DNA from: Moorella sp. Hama-1 | GTDB lineage: Bacteria; Bacillota; DSM-521; Neomoorellales; Neomoorellaceae | Assembly: GCF_023734095.1 (NCBI RefSeq) | Contig: NZ_AP024620.1 | Coordinates: forward strand, 1,112,501-1,176,500 | Direction of reading: 5' to 3' | Length of the DNA stretch: 64,000 nucleotides | Shown here: positions 38,050-46,581 of the stretch, one piece after another | How positions within the stretch are numbered: the stretch's first letter is position 1 | Layout: the number at the start of each line of letters is the position of its first letter | Position numbers and translations under genes: made by a program | Notes under the pieces: model-generated | Databases searched by the model: none | What the model was told of the DNA's origin: nothing | What the model saw: the letters and a program-made list of their open reading frames with translations, nothing else

Positions 38050-38184
38050 CCTAACGCTTCCTTAAATTAAATTTTATTTTTACATCGCTAGCATTGTTGA
38101 CACACTATCAGTATTTTAATCGTTCCTACGGTAAAAGGGAAGACCCCCATATCACCACCGGATGCACCATTGTTTCAGATAGCT
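38050..38184. other. Upstream region of murJ
   Basis: AT-rich near 38060-38120. A TTGACA at 38097-38102 on the plus strand has no TATAAT-like partner at the right spacing. No gene seen. Confidence 0.3.
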
Positions 38185-38340
38185 CCTCGTGGGGGCTGCC
38201 GCCCTCGCCACGAAACTAGATAAATGCTGGCTGAGGGAAGGGGCTGGCGAGTACAGGCGGAAGGCAACCTGGTTTGGGGCGTAAGATACTTCCACGAAGC
38301 AGCGGCGGGGCGGTTGTGAACGGAATAGGGAGCGGCAAGT
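38185..38340 (+). repeat. Dispersed structured repeat, copy C
   Basis: Core from 38243: GCTGGCGAGTACAGGCGG, then AAGGCAACCTGGTTTGGGG, CACGAAGCAGCGGCGGGG and TTGTGAACGGAATAGGG. It aligns base by base with copy A (33354-33440) with about three quarters identity by eye. It lies just upstream of the marR promoter. Confidence 0.65.
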
Positions 38341-38373
38341 GTTAAAATTATGGTTCAGGAGGCCGGACGGCTG

Positions 38374-38402
38374 TTGACAAAAGGTGTGGGCAGGGGTATG
38401 CT
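38374..38402 (+). promoter_or_regulatory. marR-MFS promoter
   Basis: TTGACA (38374-38379), 17 bases, TATGCT (38397-38402). About 40 bases before the marR start. It is probably the site of autoregulation, though no clear palindrome was identified. Confidence 0.7.
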
Positions 38403-38441
38403 TTATCTTCGGGTTCCAAAATATACGGGAGGCGAAAGGCG

Positions 38442-38936
38442 TTGGATGGCCCGGTAGAAGCAATCAGGGAGCTAGAGTACTTACTGCGGCAAATAAACCA
38501 CCTGATGAATCATTACACCCGGAGCTACTTAAATGACAGGGGGTTGACCATGGCCCGCTTCTGGGTTTTAAGCAACCTGTCCCGGGGGCAAAAACTCACC
38601 ATGGGGGACTTGCAGCGGCGGCTCCTGCTGGCTCCAGGGACGGTTACCGGCCTGGTGGACGGTCTGGCGGCCGAAGGCCTGGTCCGGCGCTGGCGGGATG
38701 AAAACGACCGCCGCCTGGTTTTCCTCGACCTGACTGCGGCCGGGGAGGAGTTTTTGGAGGGGATTTTAAACTTCCGCTCAGATGTTTTAGCAAAGGCCAT
38801 GAGTGGGCCTGGTGAAACCAACTCCCTGGACACCGGGCAACTGAATGCCGACCTGCGGGTAATCCTCGCCAACCTGAGAAGTCTATGTAAAGGAGAAAGA
38901 GAGAGAGATGCTGGCTCGAACAAAGGAAAATTATAA
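38442..38936 (+). CDS. MarR-family transcriptional regulator
   Basis: 164 residues, TTG start behind GGAGG. The winged helix is at about 35-105: LTMARFWVLSNLSRGQKLTM, LLLAPGTVTGLVDGLAAEGL, and the wing RRWRDENDRRLVFLDLTAAG. It overlaps a DHA2-type efflux gene by 29 bases and is probably its repressor, acting at the promoter upstream. Confidence 0.92.
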   Translation: MDGPVEAIRELEYLLRQINHLMNHYTRSYLNDRGLTMARFWVLSNLSRGQKLTMGDLQRRLLLAPGTVTGLVDGLAAEGLVRRWRDENDRRLVFLDLTAAGEEFLEGILNFRSDVLAKAMSGPGETNSLDTGQLNADLRVILANLRSLCKGERERDAGSNKGKL

Positions 38937-40368
38937 ATGGTACGCTCTTTCCTGTACCACCCTGGGTGCCCTGCTGTCAGTTCTCAATGGTAATACTCTG
39001 CTGATTGCTTTGCCGGTTATTGCCAGGTCGCTGCACGCCTCCATGGAGACTATTATCTGGACCTTGATGATCTATATGCTGGCGGTCACGGTCCTGGTGC
39101 CGGCCATCGGCCGGGTGGCGGATATCATGGGCCGGAAGAAGCTCTACGTCAGCGGCTTTGCCTTGTTTACCTTGTCCTCCCTGCTATGTGGCCTGGTGCA
39201 GACAGGGGGCCAGTTGGTAGCGGCGCGTTTTATCCAATCCATAGGCGGTTCACTGATGCTGGCCAATAGTACGGCCATTGTCACTGATGTCTTCCCCCGG
39301 CAACAGCTGGGACGCGCCCTGGGGATAAATAGTATGGTTATTGGGGCCGGGGCGGTCATCGGTCCGATACTGGGCGGGGTCCTGACGGCCTGGCACTGGC
39401 GCCTGGTCTTCTTCTTTAACGTACCCCTGGGGATTATCGGCACCCTGTGGGCGGCCATCCAGCTGCGGGAGGTAATTGAATTGCCCAAGGGGCAGCGCTT
39501 TGATTGGTGGGGAACGGTAGTCTTTACCACCGGTTTTACCCTGATCCTCCTGGCCCTGACCTTTGGCGATATGGTCGGCTGGCGAACCCCCTGGATAATC
39601 GCCAGCCTGGTGTTCGGCGGTTTACTCCTGGTGTTTTTCATTTATATCGAAAACCGCGTCGACCAACCCATGCTGGACCTGTCCCTTTTCCGGCGGCGCC
39701 TGCTGGCGGCAGCCTATGCCAGCAACCTGTTAAATGGCATTGCCCGGGGGGCAGTCACCTTTTTGCTGATCTTCTTTTTCCAGGGCATCTGGAGTATTGA
39801 CCCCCTGTGGGCCGGCATCTTATTAACCCCCTTTGCCCTGGCGATGATGATCGTAGCGCCGGTGAGTGGTATCCTGTCCGATCGCTATGGCTCCCGGGAA
39901 CTCAGCAGCCTGGGCCTGGCCGTATCAGCCGTAGGTCTTTACGGCCTTACCAGGCTGCAGGTTAACACTTCCATGGCGGTGGTGATTACCTGGATGGTCG
40001 TTATGGGCCTGGGGTCGGGGTTTTTCTTTTCGCCCAACACCAATGCTATTATGGGAGCTGTCTCTGCTGAACGCCGGGGTATAGCCGCCGGCACCAGAAC
40101 CATGATGAATAACGCCGGCATGGTTGTCAGTATTGCCCTGGACCTGGCTATGACTGCTGCCAGTATGACGCCGGAAGCTATGCAGGGGCTCTTTGCCGGT
40201 ACCCAGGTAGGCTCCCAGGGTATTGCCGTCCAGGAGTTTATGAACGGCCTGCACCGGGCCTTCTGGCTATCTTTTGTTATCAGCGTCGTTGCCGCCATTG
40301 TCGCCCTCCTGCGCGGGCCCCACGAGGTTTACTACTCCCAGAATGGCTCTGATGCGGATAAGGCCTAA
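38908..40368 (+). CDS. MFS efflux transporter, DHA2 (EmrB/QacA) family
   Basis: 486 residues, 14 membrane segments. Motif A GRVADIMGRKKLYVSGF, motif C GAGAVIGPILGGVL, and TRTMMNNAGMVVSIALDL. It exports drugs or amphipathic toxins by proton exchange. It is paired with a MarR regulator. A rearranged partial copy of this gene, or a close relative, lies at 53340-53450. Confidence 0.93.
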   Translation: MLARTKENYKWYALSCTTLGALLSVLNGNTLLIALPVIARSLHASMETIIWTLMIYMLAVTVLVPAIGRVADIMGRKKLYVSGFALFTLSSLLCGLVQTGGQLVAARFIQSIGGSLMLANSTAIVTDVFPRQQLGRALGINSMVIGAGAVIGPILGGVLTAWHWRLVFFFNVPLGIIGTLWAAIQLREVIELPKGQRFDWWGTVVFTTGFTLILLALTFGDMVGWRTPWIIASLVFGGLLLVFFIYIENRVDQPMLDLSLFRRRLLAAAYASNLLNGIARGAVTFLLIFFFQGIWSIDPLWAGILLTPFALAMMIVAPVSGILSDRYGSRELSSLGLAVSAVGLYGLTRLQVNTSMAVVITWMVVMGLGSGFFFSPNTNAIMGAVSAERRGIAAGTRTMMNNAGMVVSIALDLAMTAASMTPEAMQGLFAGTQVGSQGIAVQEFMNGLHRAFWLSFVISVVAAIVALLRGPHEVYYSQNGSDADKA

Positions 40369-40436
40369 ATGGACGGGGCGCCAATTTTCCTTAAGGGGGA
40401 AGGCACCTGCCAGTTATCACCATAACCAGGCTGACA

Positions 40437-40480
40437 ATCTTAAGAACTTCTTAACATTTTCTCGATAACATCCTTAAATT
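40437..40480 (+). promoter_or_regulatory. CTTAA direct repeats, candidate OmpR-type operator
   Basis: CTTAAGA (40439-40445) and CTTAACA (40450-40456), 11 bases apart; CTTAAAT at 40473-40479, 23 bases further. They lie just upstream of a TATGCT -10 (40489-40494) without a good -35, the layout of an activator-dependent promoter. The OmpR-family regulator at 41326 is the obvious candidate. Confidence 0.5.
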
Positions 40481-40553
40481 CCCGGGGTATGCTATCCTTG
40501 AACGGAACAACAGGCCTGGTTGCTTCCGCAAACATAGGAAAGGATGAGGGAAA

Positions 40554-41156
40554 ATGACTAAAGGTACCAAGATCCTGGCTGCGGTGGCGGCTCCTCTTAT
40601 ACTGGGGGGATTGCTGGTAGTGAGCCAGCCCGCTTCTTCCCGGGCCGCTGCCGGCGCCCCGGCCCAAGCTGCCCCGGCTGTATCAACCCCGGCTTTTTGT
40701 GGTGCAGGTTTAGGTCCAGGTCAGGGCCTGGGTTTAGGTCGCTCCCTGGGGGGTATGATTGCCACCCTCAGTAATACCCTGGGTATTGATGTGGCGCAAT
40801 TACGGGCGGAGCGCCAGGCAGGTAAATCCCTGGCCGATATTGCCGCCGAGCATGGGGTCGACAAAAGCCAGCTGGTGGATAAGGTAACGGCTGAAAGGAA
40901 GCAACTCTTGGAGGACAGGGTGGCTGCCGGCCAGATAACCCAGGAGCAGGCTAATTACTGCCTGGAGAATATGCAGCAGCGCATGGAACAAAACCTGGAG
41001 CGGACGACGATCGGTCCCAACGGCCAGGGCCGGGGCGGTTGGAGAACCGGCGGTCAGGGTAATGGCGGTCCCCGCCTGGGGATAGCGGCCGGCCCAGGGG
41101 GCCAGGTTGGGCAAGGGGCCGGCTTCAGCCGGGGTCCGGCAGGTGGCCAGCAGTAA
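40554..41156 (+). CDS. Secreted Gly/Gln-rich protein
   Basis: 200 residues. Signal peptide: MTKGTKILAAVAAPLILGG, cleavage near SRAAA (about residue 32). An Ala/Pro linker and a Gly-rich stretch follow (GLGPGQGLGLGRSLGG). The helical domain at about 65-145 contains NTLGIDVAQLRAERQAG, SLADIAAEHGVDKSQLV and ITQEQANYCLENMQQRM, resembling DUF2680-like secreted proteins. The tail is rich in Gly and Gln. It lies before a two-component pair whose sensor has a similar Gly/Gln/Met-rich insert, and CTTAA repeats upstream suggest control by that pair. Function unknown; envelope stress or metal binding are guesses. Confidence 0.75.
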   Translation: MTKGTKILAAVAAPLILGGLLVVSQPASSRAAAGAPAQAAPAVSTPAFCGAGLGPGQGLGLGRSLGGMIATLSNTLGIDVAQLRAERQAGKSLADIAAEHGVDKSQLVDKVTAERKQLLEDRVAAGQITQEQANYCLENMQQRMEQNLERTTIGPNGQGRGGWRTGGQGNGGPRLGIAAGPGGQVGQGAGFSRGPAGGQQ

Positions 41157-41181
41157 CCAGGTAATATAGGGCTTACGCTGG

Positions 41182-41214
41182 GATACCCGGGAGTTTGACT
41201 CCCGGGTATCTTTG
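41182..41214 (+). terminator. Terminator after the secreted-protein gene
   Basis: Perfect 12-base stem GATACCCGGGAG (41182-41193) and CTCCCGGGTATC (41199-41210), then TTTG. The T-run is short, so it may allow some read-through into the regulator genes. Confidence 0.8.
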
Positions 41215-41325
41215 CAACCAGGGTAATAAAGGAAAAATGCTGGTGACGGCGAAAGATTTAACGGGGACACCGTTAGACAGAGGCTGGAGGACACAACTTT
41301 TTACTTATCATTGCGGAGGAAGCCA

Positions 41326-42018
41326 ATGGCGAAAAAAACGATCCTGATCATCGAAGATGAGGATAAAATAGCCCGGATGATCCAGCAGTACTTGACCAGG
41401 GAGCAGTTTACAGCCCTGGTAGCTGCCGACGGAAAGGCAGGCCTGGAAGCAGCGCGGCGGGAAAACCCGGACCTGATAATCCTGGACCTGATGCTGCCTG
41501 GTTTGAGCGGTCTGGATGTCTGCCGGGAAATCCGCAAGGAGAGCCAGGTGCCCATCATTATGCTTACGGCCCGGGCCGAGGAAATCGACAAACTCCTGGG
41601 GCTGGAGCTGGGGGCCGATGATTATATCACCAAACCCTTCAGCCTGGCCGAACTGGTGGCCCGGATCCGGGCTGTCCTGCGCCGTACCGGCGGCCAGGAA
41701 CAGCCGGTGGCCGGGAACGTCCAGACCCGGGGTGACCTGACCATAGATTTTGACGGCCTGCAGGTGCATAAAAAGGGACAACCTGTGAATTTAACCCCCA
41801 CAGAATTCAACCTTTTGGCCGTTTTGTTCCGGCATCCGGGCCGGGTATACAGCCGCCTGCAGCTCCTGGATGCCGCCCTGGGCGAAGCCTACCAGGGATA
41901 TGAACGCTCCATCGACACCCATATCAGCAACCTGCGCCGGAAAATTGAAGACGACCCGGCTGCACCGCGCTATATACTCACAGTTTACGGGGTGGGTTAT
42001 AAGTTTAATGAAGCTTGA
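41326..42018 (+). CDS. OmpR/PhoB-family response regulator
   Basis: 230 residues from the ATG at 41326, behind GGAGGA; the TTG at 41311 lies inside that site. Receiver domain: IIEDEDKIARMIQQYL, phospho-Asp in LIILDLMLPGLSG (about 53), MLTARAEEIDKLLGLELGADDYITKPF. The winged helix at the C-terminus includes LTPTEFNLLAVLFRHPGRV, RSIDTHISNLRRKIEDDP and TVYGVGYKF. It is followed by its kinase after 11 bases. Confidence 0.95.
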   Translation: MAKKTILIIEDEDKIARMIQQYLTREQFTALVAADGKAGLEAARRENPDLIILDLMLPGLSGLDVCREIRKESQVPIIMLTARAEEIDKLLGLELGADDYITKPFSLAELVARIRAVLRRTGGQEQPVAGNVQTRGDLTIDFDGLQVHKKGQPVNLTPTEFNLLAVLFRHPGRVYSRLQLLDAALGEAYQGYERSIDTHISNLRRKIEDDPAAPRYILTVYGVGYKFNEA

Positions 42019-42029
42019 GGGGCGCTGTT

Positions 42030-43457
42030 ATGAAACTCCGGACGCGATTGACCCTGGCCTTTATCCTGGTAACCTTCCTGGCGGTAGTCGCCCTGGCGAT
42101 GGCCGTAGGCTGGTCTACCCGGTCCTTCTTTCACGGGTATGTTAACGATGTTAACTCGCGCCGCCAGCAGGTGTGGGCGGAGTTTTTTACGGCCTATTAT
42201 CGCGACCGGGGCGGCTGGTCCGGGGTGCAGGACCTCCTGGGTACCCCCTGGCACGGTGGCCGGGGGCGGGGTTGGGGGCCGGCCCAGGGTATGGGCCAGG
42301 GCATGGGTCAGGGGCCGGCCCAGGGTATGGGTTCCGGTCGTTTGGCCCAGGAACGGGTAATCCTGGCAGACGGCGAAGGCGTGGTAGTAGCTGATTCCTA
42401 TGGTGCCAGGCTGGGCGAAAGAGTTGCCGAAACGGAATTGGCCGGGGGTACGGCTATTAACGTTAACGGTCGCCGGGTGGGAACTATGTGGCTGGCCACG
42501 ACAGCACCGCCGGGGGTTCTTTCCCAGGAGGATGAATTTACCCGCGCGGTCACTCTGGCCATCATTCTGTCGGGGATAGGGGTATTGCTCCTGGCCGGCC
42601 TGGCCGGGCTTTACCTGGCACGAAGGATCGCCAGGCCATTAAGCAGGCTTACGGCGGCCGTCCAGGGGTTGGCTGCCGGCGGTTATAAGCAACGTCTGGA
42701 CCTGACCGGCGATTATGAAATTGCCCGGCTGGTAGCGGCTTTTAACGAGATGGCGGCACGGCTGGAGAAATATGAGGCCCTGCGCCGCAATATGGTGGCC
42801 GATGTTGCCCATGAACTGCGCACCCCCCTGACGGTGCTGCGGGGACAACTGGAATCCCTCCAGGCAGGGGCCATAGAGGCCAAACCGGAGGTAATCATAT
42901 CCCTCCATGACGAGATCCTGCGCCTGACCCGCCTGGTGCATGATTTACAGGAGCTGAGCCTGGCTGAAGCCCGGCAGCTTACCCTGCACCAGGAGCTTCT
43001 CAACCTGGTCGAAGTGATCCAGCGGGTAATGAATTTCTTTCAAGTAGAGGCGGAGGACAAAAATGTCACCCTGGATCTTGATGCCTCAAGTGAGAGCATA
43101 ATGGTCAGGGGGGATAGGGATCGCCTCGCCCAGGTCCTCATCAACCTCCTGGGCAACGCCCTGCGCTATACCCCGGCCGGGGGAAGGGTGGGGGTAAGTG
43201 CCAGGCAGGAGGGAGGCGACGTCATCGTCGCCGTAACTGATAGCGGGGCGGGCATCGACCCGGCCGACCTGCCCTATGTCTTTGAAAGGTTCTACCGCCC
43301 CGATAAGTCGCGGACCAGGGCCCAGGGGGGAGCGGGGCTGGGCCTGGCTATCGCCAAGGGTTTCGTGGAAGCCCACGGGGGGAGAATCTGGGCTGAGAGC
43401 CACCCCGGCCGGGGTAGCAAGTTTACCTTTACCCTCCCGGCGCCGCCGCCGGCGTAA
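42030..43457 (+). CDS. Sensor histidine kinase with Gly/Met/Gln-rich sensor insert
   Basis: 475 residues from the ATG at 42030 (GAGGGG seven bases before). TM1 at about 8-30. The extracytoplasmic sensor, about 31-172, contains a low-complexity stretch with GMGQGMGQGPAQGMGSG (about 85-105). TM2 at about 175-197; HAMP follows. Phospho-acceptor His in VADVAHELRTPLTVLRGQ (about 260); HATPase with NLLGNALRYTPAG, DSGAGIDPADLPYVFERF and GLGLAIAKGFVEAHGG. Met/Gly-rich inserts can bind copper or other soft metals; this is inference. It pairs with the regulator upstream. Confidence 0.92.
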   Translation: MKLRTRLTLAFILVTFLAVVALAMAVGWSTRSFFHGYVNDVNSRRQQVWAEFFTAYYRDRGGWSGVQDLLGTPWHGGRGRGWGPAQGMGQGMGQGPAQGMGSGRLAQERVILADGEGVVVADSYGARLGERVAETELAGGTAINVNGRRVGTMWLATTAPPGVLSQEDEFTRAVTLAIILSGIGVLLLAGLAGLYLARRIARPLSRLTAAVQGLAAGGYKQRLDLTGDYEIARLVAAFNEMAARLEKYEALRRNMVADVAHELRTPLTVLRGQLESLQAGAIEAKPEVIISLHDEILRLTRLVHDLQELSLAEARQLTLHQELLNLVEVIQRVMNFFQVEAEDKNVTLDLDASSESIMVRGDRDRLAQVLINLLGNALRYTPAGGRVGVSARQEGGDVIVAVTDSGAGIDPADLPYVFERFYRPDKSRTRAQGGAGLGLAIAKGFVEAHGGRIWAESHPGRGSKFTFTLPAPPPA

Positions 43458-43725
43458 GCCTTAAATAACTATTCGGGCTACCGCCGATCTTAGCTGTCGC
43501 TGCGCTGACGCTCTATGCCGCCAGCCGCCTGAAGCCCGGCTGGTTATATTAGTCATATGGGCCGCCTACGCTGTAAGACCGGGCGGCAAGGTAGCCTGAG
43601 TAGCCTTTATTTGCTTAGACGGGCAAGCTCATCATTTTTAACGCTTTTACCAATAAGGGGTAATCTCCAGTACAGCGTATTAAAGCCGATGTTCTTTTTT
43701 TGATAATAATAAAGGGTGCTTGGTG
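43458..43725. other. Intergenic region with stem-loops
   Basis: CCAGCC...GGCTGG (about 43522-43547) and GCCGCC...GGCGGC (about 43562-43588) can form hairpins. It does not match a riboswitch class known to me. An AT-rich stretch before the next gene (43690-43710) may hold its promoter. Confidence 0.35.
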
Positions 43726-45246
43726 ATGAATATAATCCTGAGTGATTTGCCCGGGGGGATCGCTAAAGGCCAGCAAGTTTCGGCCGGTTTAGCCGGGGAC
43801 AGCCGGGGATTGACCTGGGAAGTGGGCAAGATCCTGCAGGGGCGGGTAAGCAGCCAGGTGGCGAATGGTGCTTTTCTCCTGGAGATCCAGGGCCGGGAGA
43901 TCCTGGCCCAGTCCTCCCTGACTTTGGTGCCCGGTCAGGCCGTCAGCCTCCAGGTCCTGGAGCGGCAGGGGAGCCAGTGGCTGGTAAAATTACTCGCTGC
44001 TGACGGTCCAGCTCTAACTGACGACCTGAAGGCCATCCTTACCCGTCTGGGGCTCCGGGATACGCCCCCATACCGCTTCCTGGTGTCAAAATTCCTGGCT
44101 TACCGGCTGCCTTTACAACCGGAGTTGTTAAAGCAGGTAGAGCAGGTTTTAAGCCTTCCCGGTGGCAGGGGTAACGGAAAGATCGAAGCAACCCTGCCGG
44201 AAGGCGCAACGGCCGCTAATTACCAGGGCCTTTTTCCTGGTGAAGAAGAGATAGAGGTAGCCCTGCAGGCCCTGAAGATGGGGATCCCACCGCAAGCTGA
44301 AACCATCAAGTACCTGCGCGCCTTTATACTCCAGGAGCGGGAAAAAGGACAGGAAGGAATAACCAGCCTGGCCCGTTTTCTTTCCTCCCTGGCGGCGCTA
44401 CTGGATGGGCTGGAAGGTGAGAAAGGGGGGGAGGCCAGGACCCTGTACCAGCAGTTAAAAGCCATGGTAGCCTCCCTGGTCCTGCAACCCGGGGTCGGCA
44501 GGGAGAGATTAGCGGGGCAATTACATAACCTGCTGTCTTTCCAGCTGCCCGGGAGGGATGGCGAAAACTTCTCTACTGCTAATAATGGCGGCGTCCTGTC
44601 CTTGCCTCCTTTACCCGAAAGCGCGGCGGGAAAAGAGCTCCAGCAGGGCCCGGCCCGGTATATCCGGCTCTGGCCATTAAACGAGTTAACCGAAAAACTA
44701 GACTCTCTGCTCCAGGCAGTCAAGGAGGCCGTCCGGGAAAACGGCCAGGAGACTGCGGCCAGGGATCTCCTGCATACCGGCGAAAAGATTGCCGGGCAGC
44801 TGACCGGGCAACAGGTATTTCAAACCAGCAGTAGGGATAACGGGCTGCAGCCTTGCCTTTATTTTGCTTTACCCATCCAGCAGGAGGGTGAAGTAACTAC
44901 CTGGGGGCAACTGGTGATCCGGAAAGAGGGTCGGGAAACGAACCAGGTTGATAGCCGGAATTTTAATATGACCATCCTTTTACATACGGAAAACCTGGGG
45001 TCCCTGTTACTGGAGATCAGGGCCGGGCAGGGGGAGGTAAAGGTCCAGGGACAGGTGGAAAAGGAGTGGGTGGGCCAGTTAATTGCTGCCTCCTGGCCGG
45101 AGTTGCAGGGGAGCTTCGCCGGCTTGGGCTACCGTTTACATAGCTATCAATGGCGGACCGGGGCCGTTCCCGGGCAGCTGCTACCGCTGCCGGTTGCCCC
45201 GGGGGAGATCACTATTGGGCCGGGCTTGCTGGATAAAAAAGTGTAG
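43726..45246 (+). CDS. ylqG: YlqG-like protein (FliK-like C-terminal domain)
   Basis: About 506 residues; ATG 43726, GTG 43723 and TTG 43720 are adjacent possible starts behind AAAGGG. N-terminal beta domain (ILQGRVSSQVANGAFLLEIQ, SLTLVPGQAVSLQVLE), a long helical middle, and a C-terminal FliK/YlqG-type domain of about 100 residues (NMTILLHTENLGSLLLEI, then GEVKVQGQVEKEW). The FlhB-C-like gene follows after 69 bases. This pair is ylqG-ylqH of B. subtilis, normally just behind rnhB. No flagellar gene is near. The function outside flagella is unknown. Confidence 0.72.
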   Translation: MNIILSDLPGGIAKGQQVSAGLAGDSRGLTWEVGKILQGRVSSQVANGAFLLEIQGREILAQSSLTLVPGQAVSLQVLERQGSQWLVKLLAADGPALTDDLKAILTRLGLRDTPPYRFLVSKFLAYRLPLQPELLKQVEQVLSLPGGRGNGKIEATLPEGATAANYQGLFPGEEEIEVALQALKMGIPPQAETIKYLRAFILQEREKGQEGITSLARFLSSLAALLDGLEGEKGGEARTLYQQLKAMVASLVLQPGVGRERLAGQLHNLLSFQLPGRDGENFSTANNGGVLSLPPLPESAAGKELQQGPARYIRLWPLNELTEKLDSLLQAVKEAVRENGQETAARDLLHTGEKIAGQLTGQQVFQTSSRDNGLQPCLYFALPIQQEGEVTTWGQLVIRKEGRETNQVDSRNFNMTILLHTENLGSLLLEIRAGQGEVKVQGQVEKEWVGQLIAASWPELQGSFAGLGYRLHSYQWRTGAVPGQLLPLPVAPGEITIGPGLLDKKV

Positions 45247-45315
45247 TTTTAAACTCGCCAGATCGTGCCCGATAAAGGCGTTGCTTTCGCGTGGTAAAGG
45301 AGGGCGGGCTATCTC

Positions 45316-45594
45316 GTGACTCGTAAGGACGAGGTTAAAAAGGCGGTCGCCCTGCGTTATAATGACGACCAGGATCAAGTACCCCGGGTGGTAGCCTCTG
45401 GCAGGGGACAGATAGCAGATAAAATAATCGCTACAGCCACAGCAGCCGGTGTTCCCGTCCACCAGGATGCTGGGCTGACAGAGATGCTGGCACGATTGGA
45501 TATCGGCGCCAGCATTCCGGCTGAACTCTACCAGATGGTGGCCGCGGTTTTAGCCTATATTTATGCTTTAGACAGGAGACAAACCAGGAAATAA
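45316..45594 (+). CDS. ylqH: FlhB C-terminal-domain homologue (YlqH-like)
   Basis: 92 residues. It matches only the cytoplasmic FlhB/EscU domain: KKAVALRYNDDQDQVPRVVA, ADKIIATATAAGVPVHQDAG, LARLDIGASIPAELYQMVAA and VLAYIYALDR. The autocleavage NPTH motif and all membrane segments are missing. GTG start, 11 bases after GGAGGG. It forms an operon with the FliK-like gene, and the two may interact as FliK and FlhB do, although no export gate is present here. Confidence 0.88.
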   Translation: MTRKDEVKKAVALRYNDDQDQVPRVVASGRGQIADKIIATATAAGVPVHQDAGLTEMLARLDIGASIPAELYQMVAAVLAYIYALDRRQTRK

Positions 45595-45728
45595 ATGAAC
45601 AGCTAAGGCAAGGCCTATGACTGTTCCCGGGGTACCATCAGGCAGTCAAGGCATAAGGATGATTTTCTGGCTAGTTATGTAAATTAAATGCAAACCAGTT
45701 AAGGGGTAAAGGAATGTGAATAGTAACG

Positions 45729-46565
45729 ATGGTGAAGAACAATCTAGCGGCCCCGTTGTTAAAATGGGCGGGGGGCAAGCGGCAAATAGTCTACTGGATA
45801 CTAAAATACGTGCCGCAGACCTTTACCACCTATTATGAACCCTTCCTGGGCGGCGGCGCCGTTTTATTTGCCCTGCAGCCGGAAAAGGCTGTGGTCAACG
45901 ACATCAACAGCGAGTTAATCAATGTTTACGAAGTTATCAGGGATAATGTAGAGGAATTGATTGCTGACCTCAGGAAACACAGGAATGAAGAGGCTTATTT
46001 TTACGCCATCCGGAATCTGGATCGGGACAAGGAGAGATATAACCGGCTGACACCCATCCAGCGGGCCTCAAGAATTATTTACTTGAACAAGACCTGCTAC
46101 AATGGTTTATTCCGAGTTAACAGGGCCGGGGAATTCAATGCGCCCTTTGGTAATTATAAGCGCCCGAATATCGTGAACGAACTCACCCTAAGGGCCGTAA
46201 GCGATTATTTTAACCGGGCCCAGATTACATTTACTTGTAGGGACTTTGAGGCGGTTTTAAAGGAGGCGCGCAAAGGAGCCTTTGTTTATCTTGATCCCCC
46301 CTATGACCCGGTTTCCACTACGGCCAGTTTTACCGGTTACAGCCGGGGAGGCTTTGGCAAAGACGAGCAGATAAGGCTTAAAGAGACGTGTGATCAACTA
46401 AACAAGCAGGGGATCAAATTCCTTTTATCGAACTCAGCGACAGATTTTATCAAGGAGCTTTACAAGGACTACCACCTGGAAATAATCCAGGCTAAACGGG
46501 CCATTAACTCCAGAGCCGACAAACGCGGTGAAATTGACGAAGTCCTGGTGATGAATTTTACGTAA
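45729..46565 (+). CDS. dam: DNA adenine methyltransferase, Dam/D12 class
   Basis: 278 residues. N6-adenine methylase of alpha class: LLKWAGGKRQIVYWI and YYEPFLGGGAVLFAL (SAM binding), NDINSELINVYEVI, catalytic DPPY in GAFVYLDPPYDPVS (about 180-193), then LKETCDQLNKQGIKFLLSN. Members recognise GATC. No restriction nuclease gene is adjacent, so it is either orphan or the remains of a DpnII-type system. Base composition is slightly AT-richer than the neighbours, consistent with transfer. Confidence 0.94.
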   Translation: MVKNNLAAPLLKWAGGKRQIVYWILKYVPQTFTTYYEPFLGGGAVLFALQPEKAVVNDINSELINVYEVIRDNVEELIADLRKHRNEEAYFYAIRNLDRDKERYNRLTPIQRASRIIYLNKTCYNGLFRVNRAGEFNAPFGNYKRPNIVNELTLRAVSDYFNRAQITFTCRDFEAVLKEARKGAFVYLDPPYDPVSTTASFTGYSRGGFGKDEQIRLKETCDQLNKQGIKFLLSNSATDFIKELYKDYHLEIIQAKRAINSRADKRGEIDEVLVMNFT

Positions 46566-46581
46566 CTGTGGTTAAGGCCCA

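Noticed and set aside
38152-38463. 103-codon minus-strand frame across repeat C
   Set aside because: The reading frame is not conserved in repeat copies A and B, so it is chance openness of the repeat.
43458-43725. Possible riboswitch before the YlqG-like gene
   Set aside because: Hairpins are present but no conserved core of a known class was recognised.
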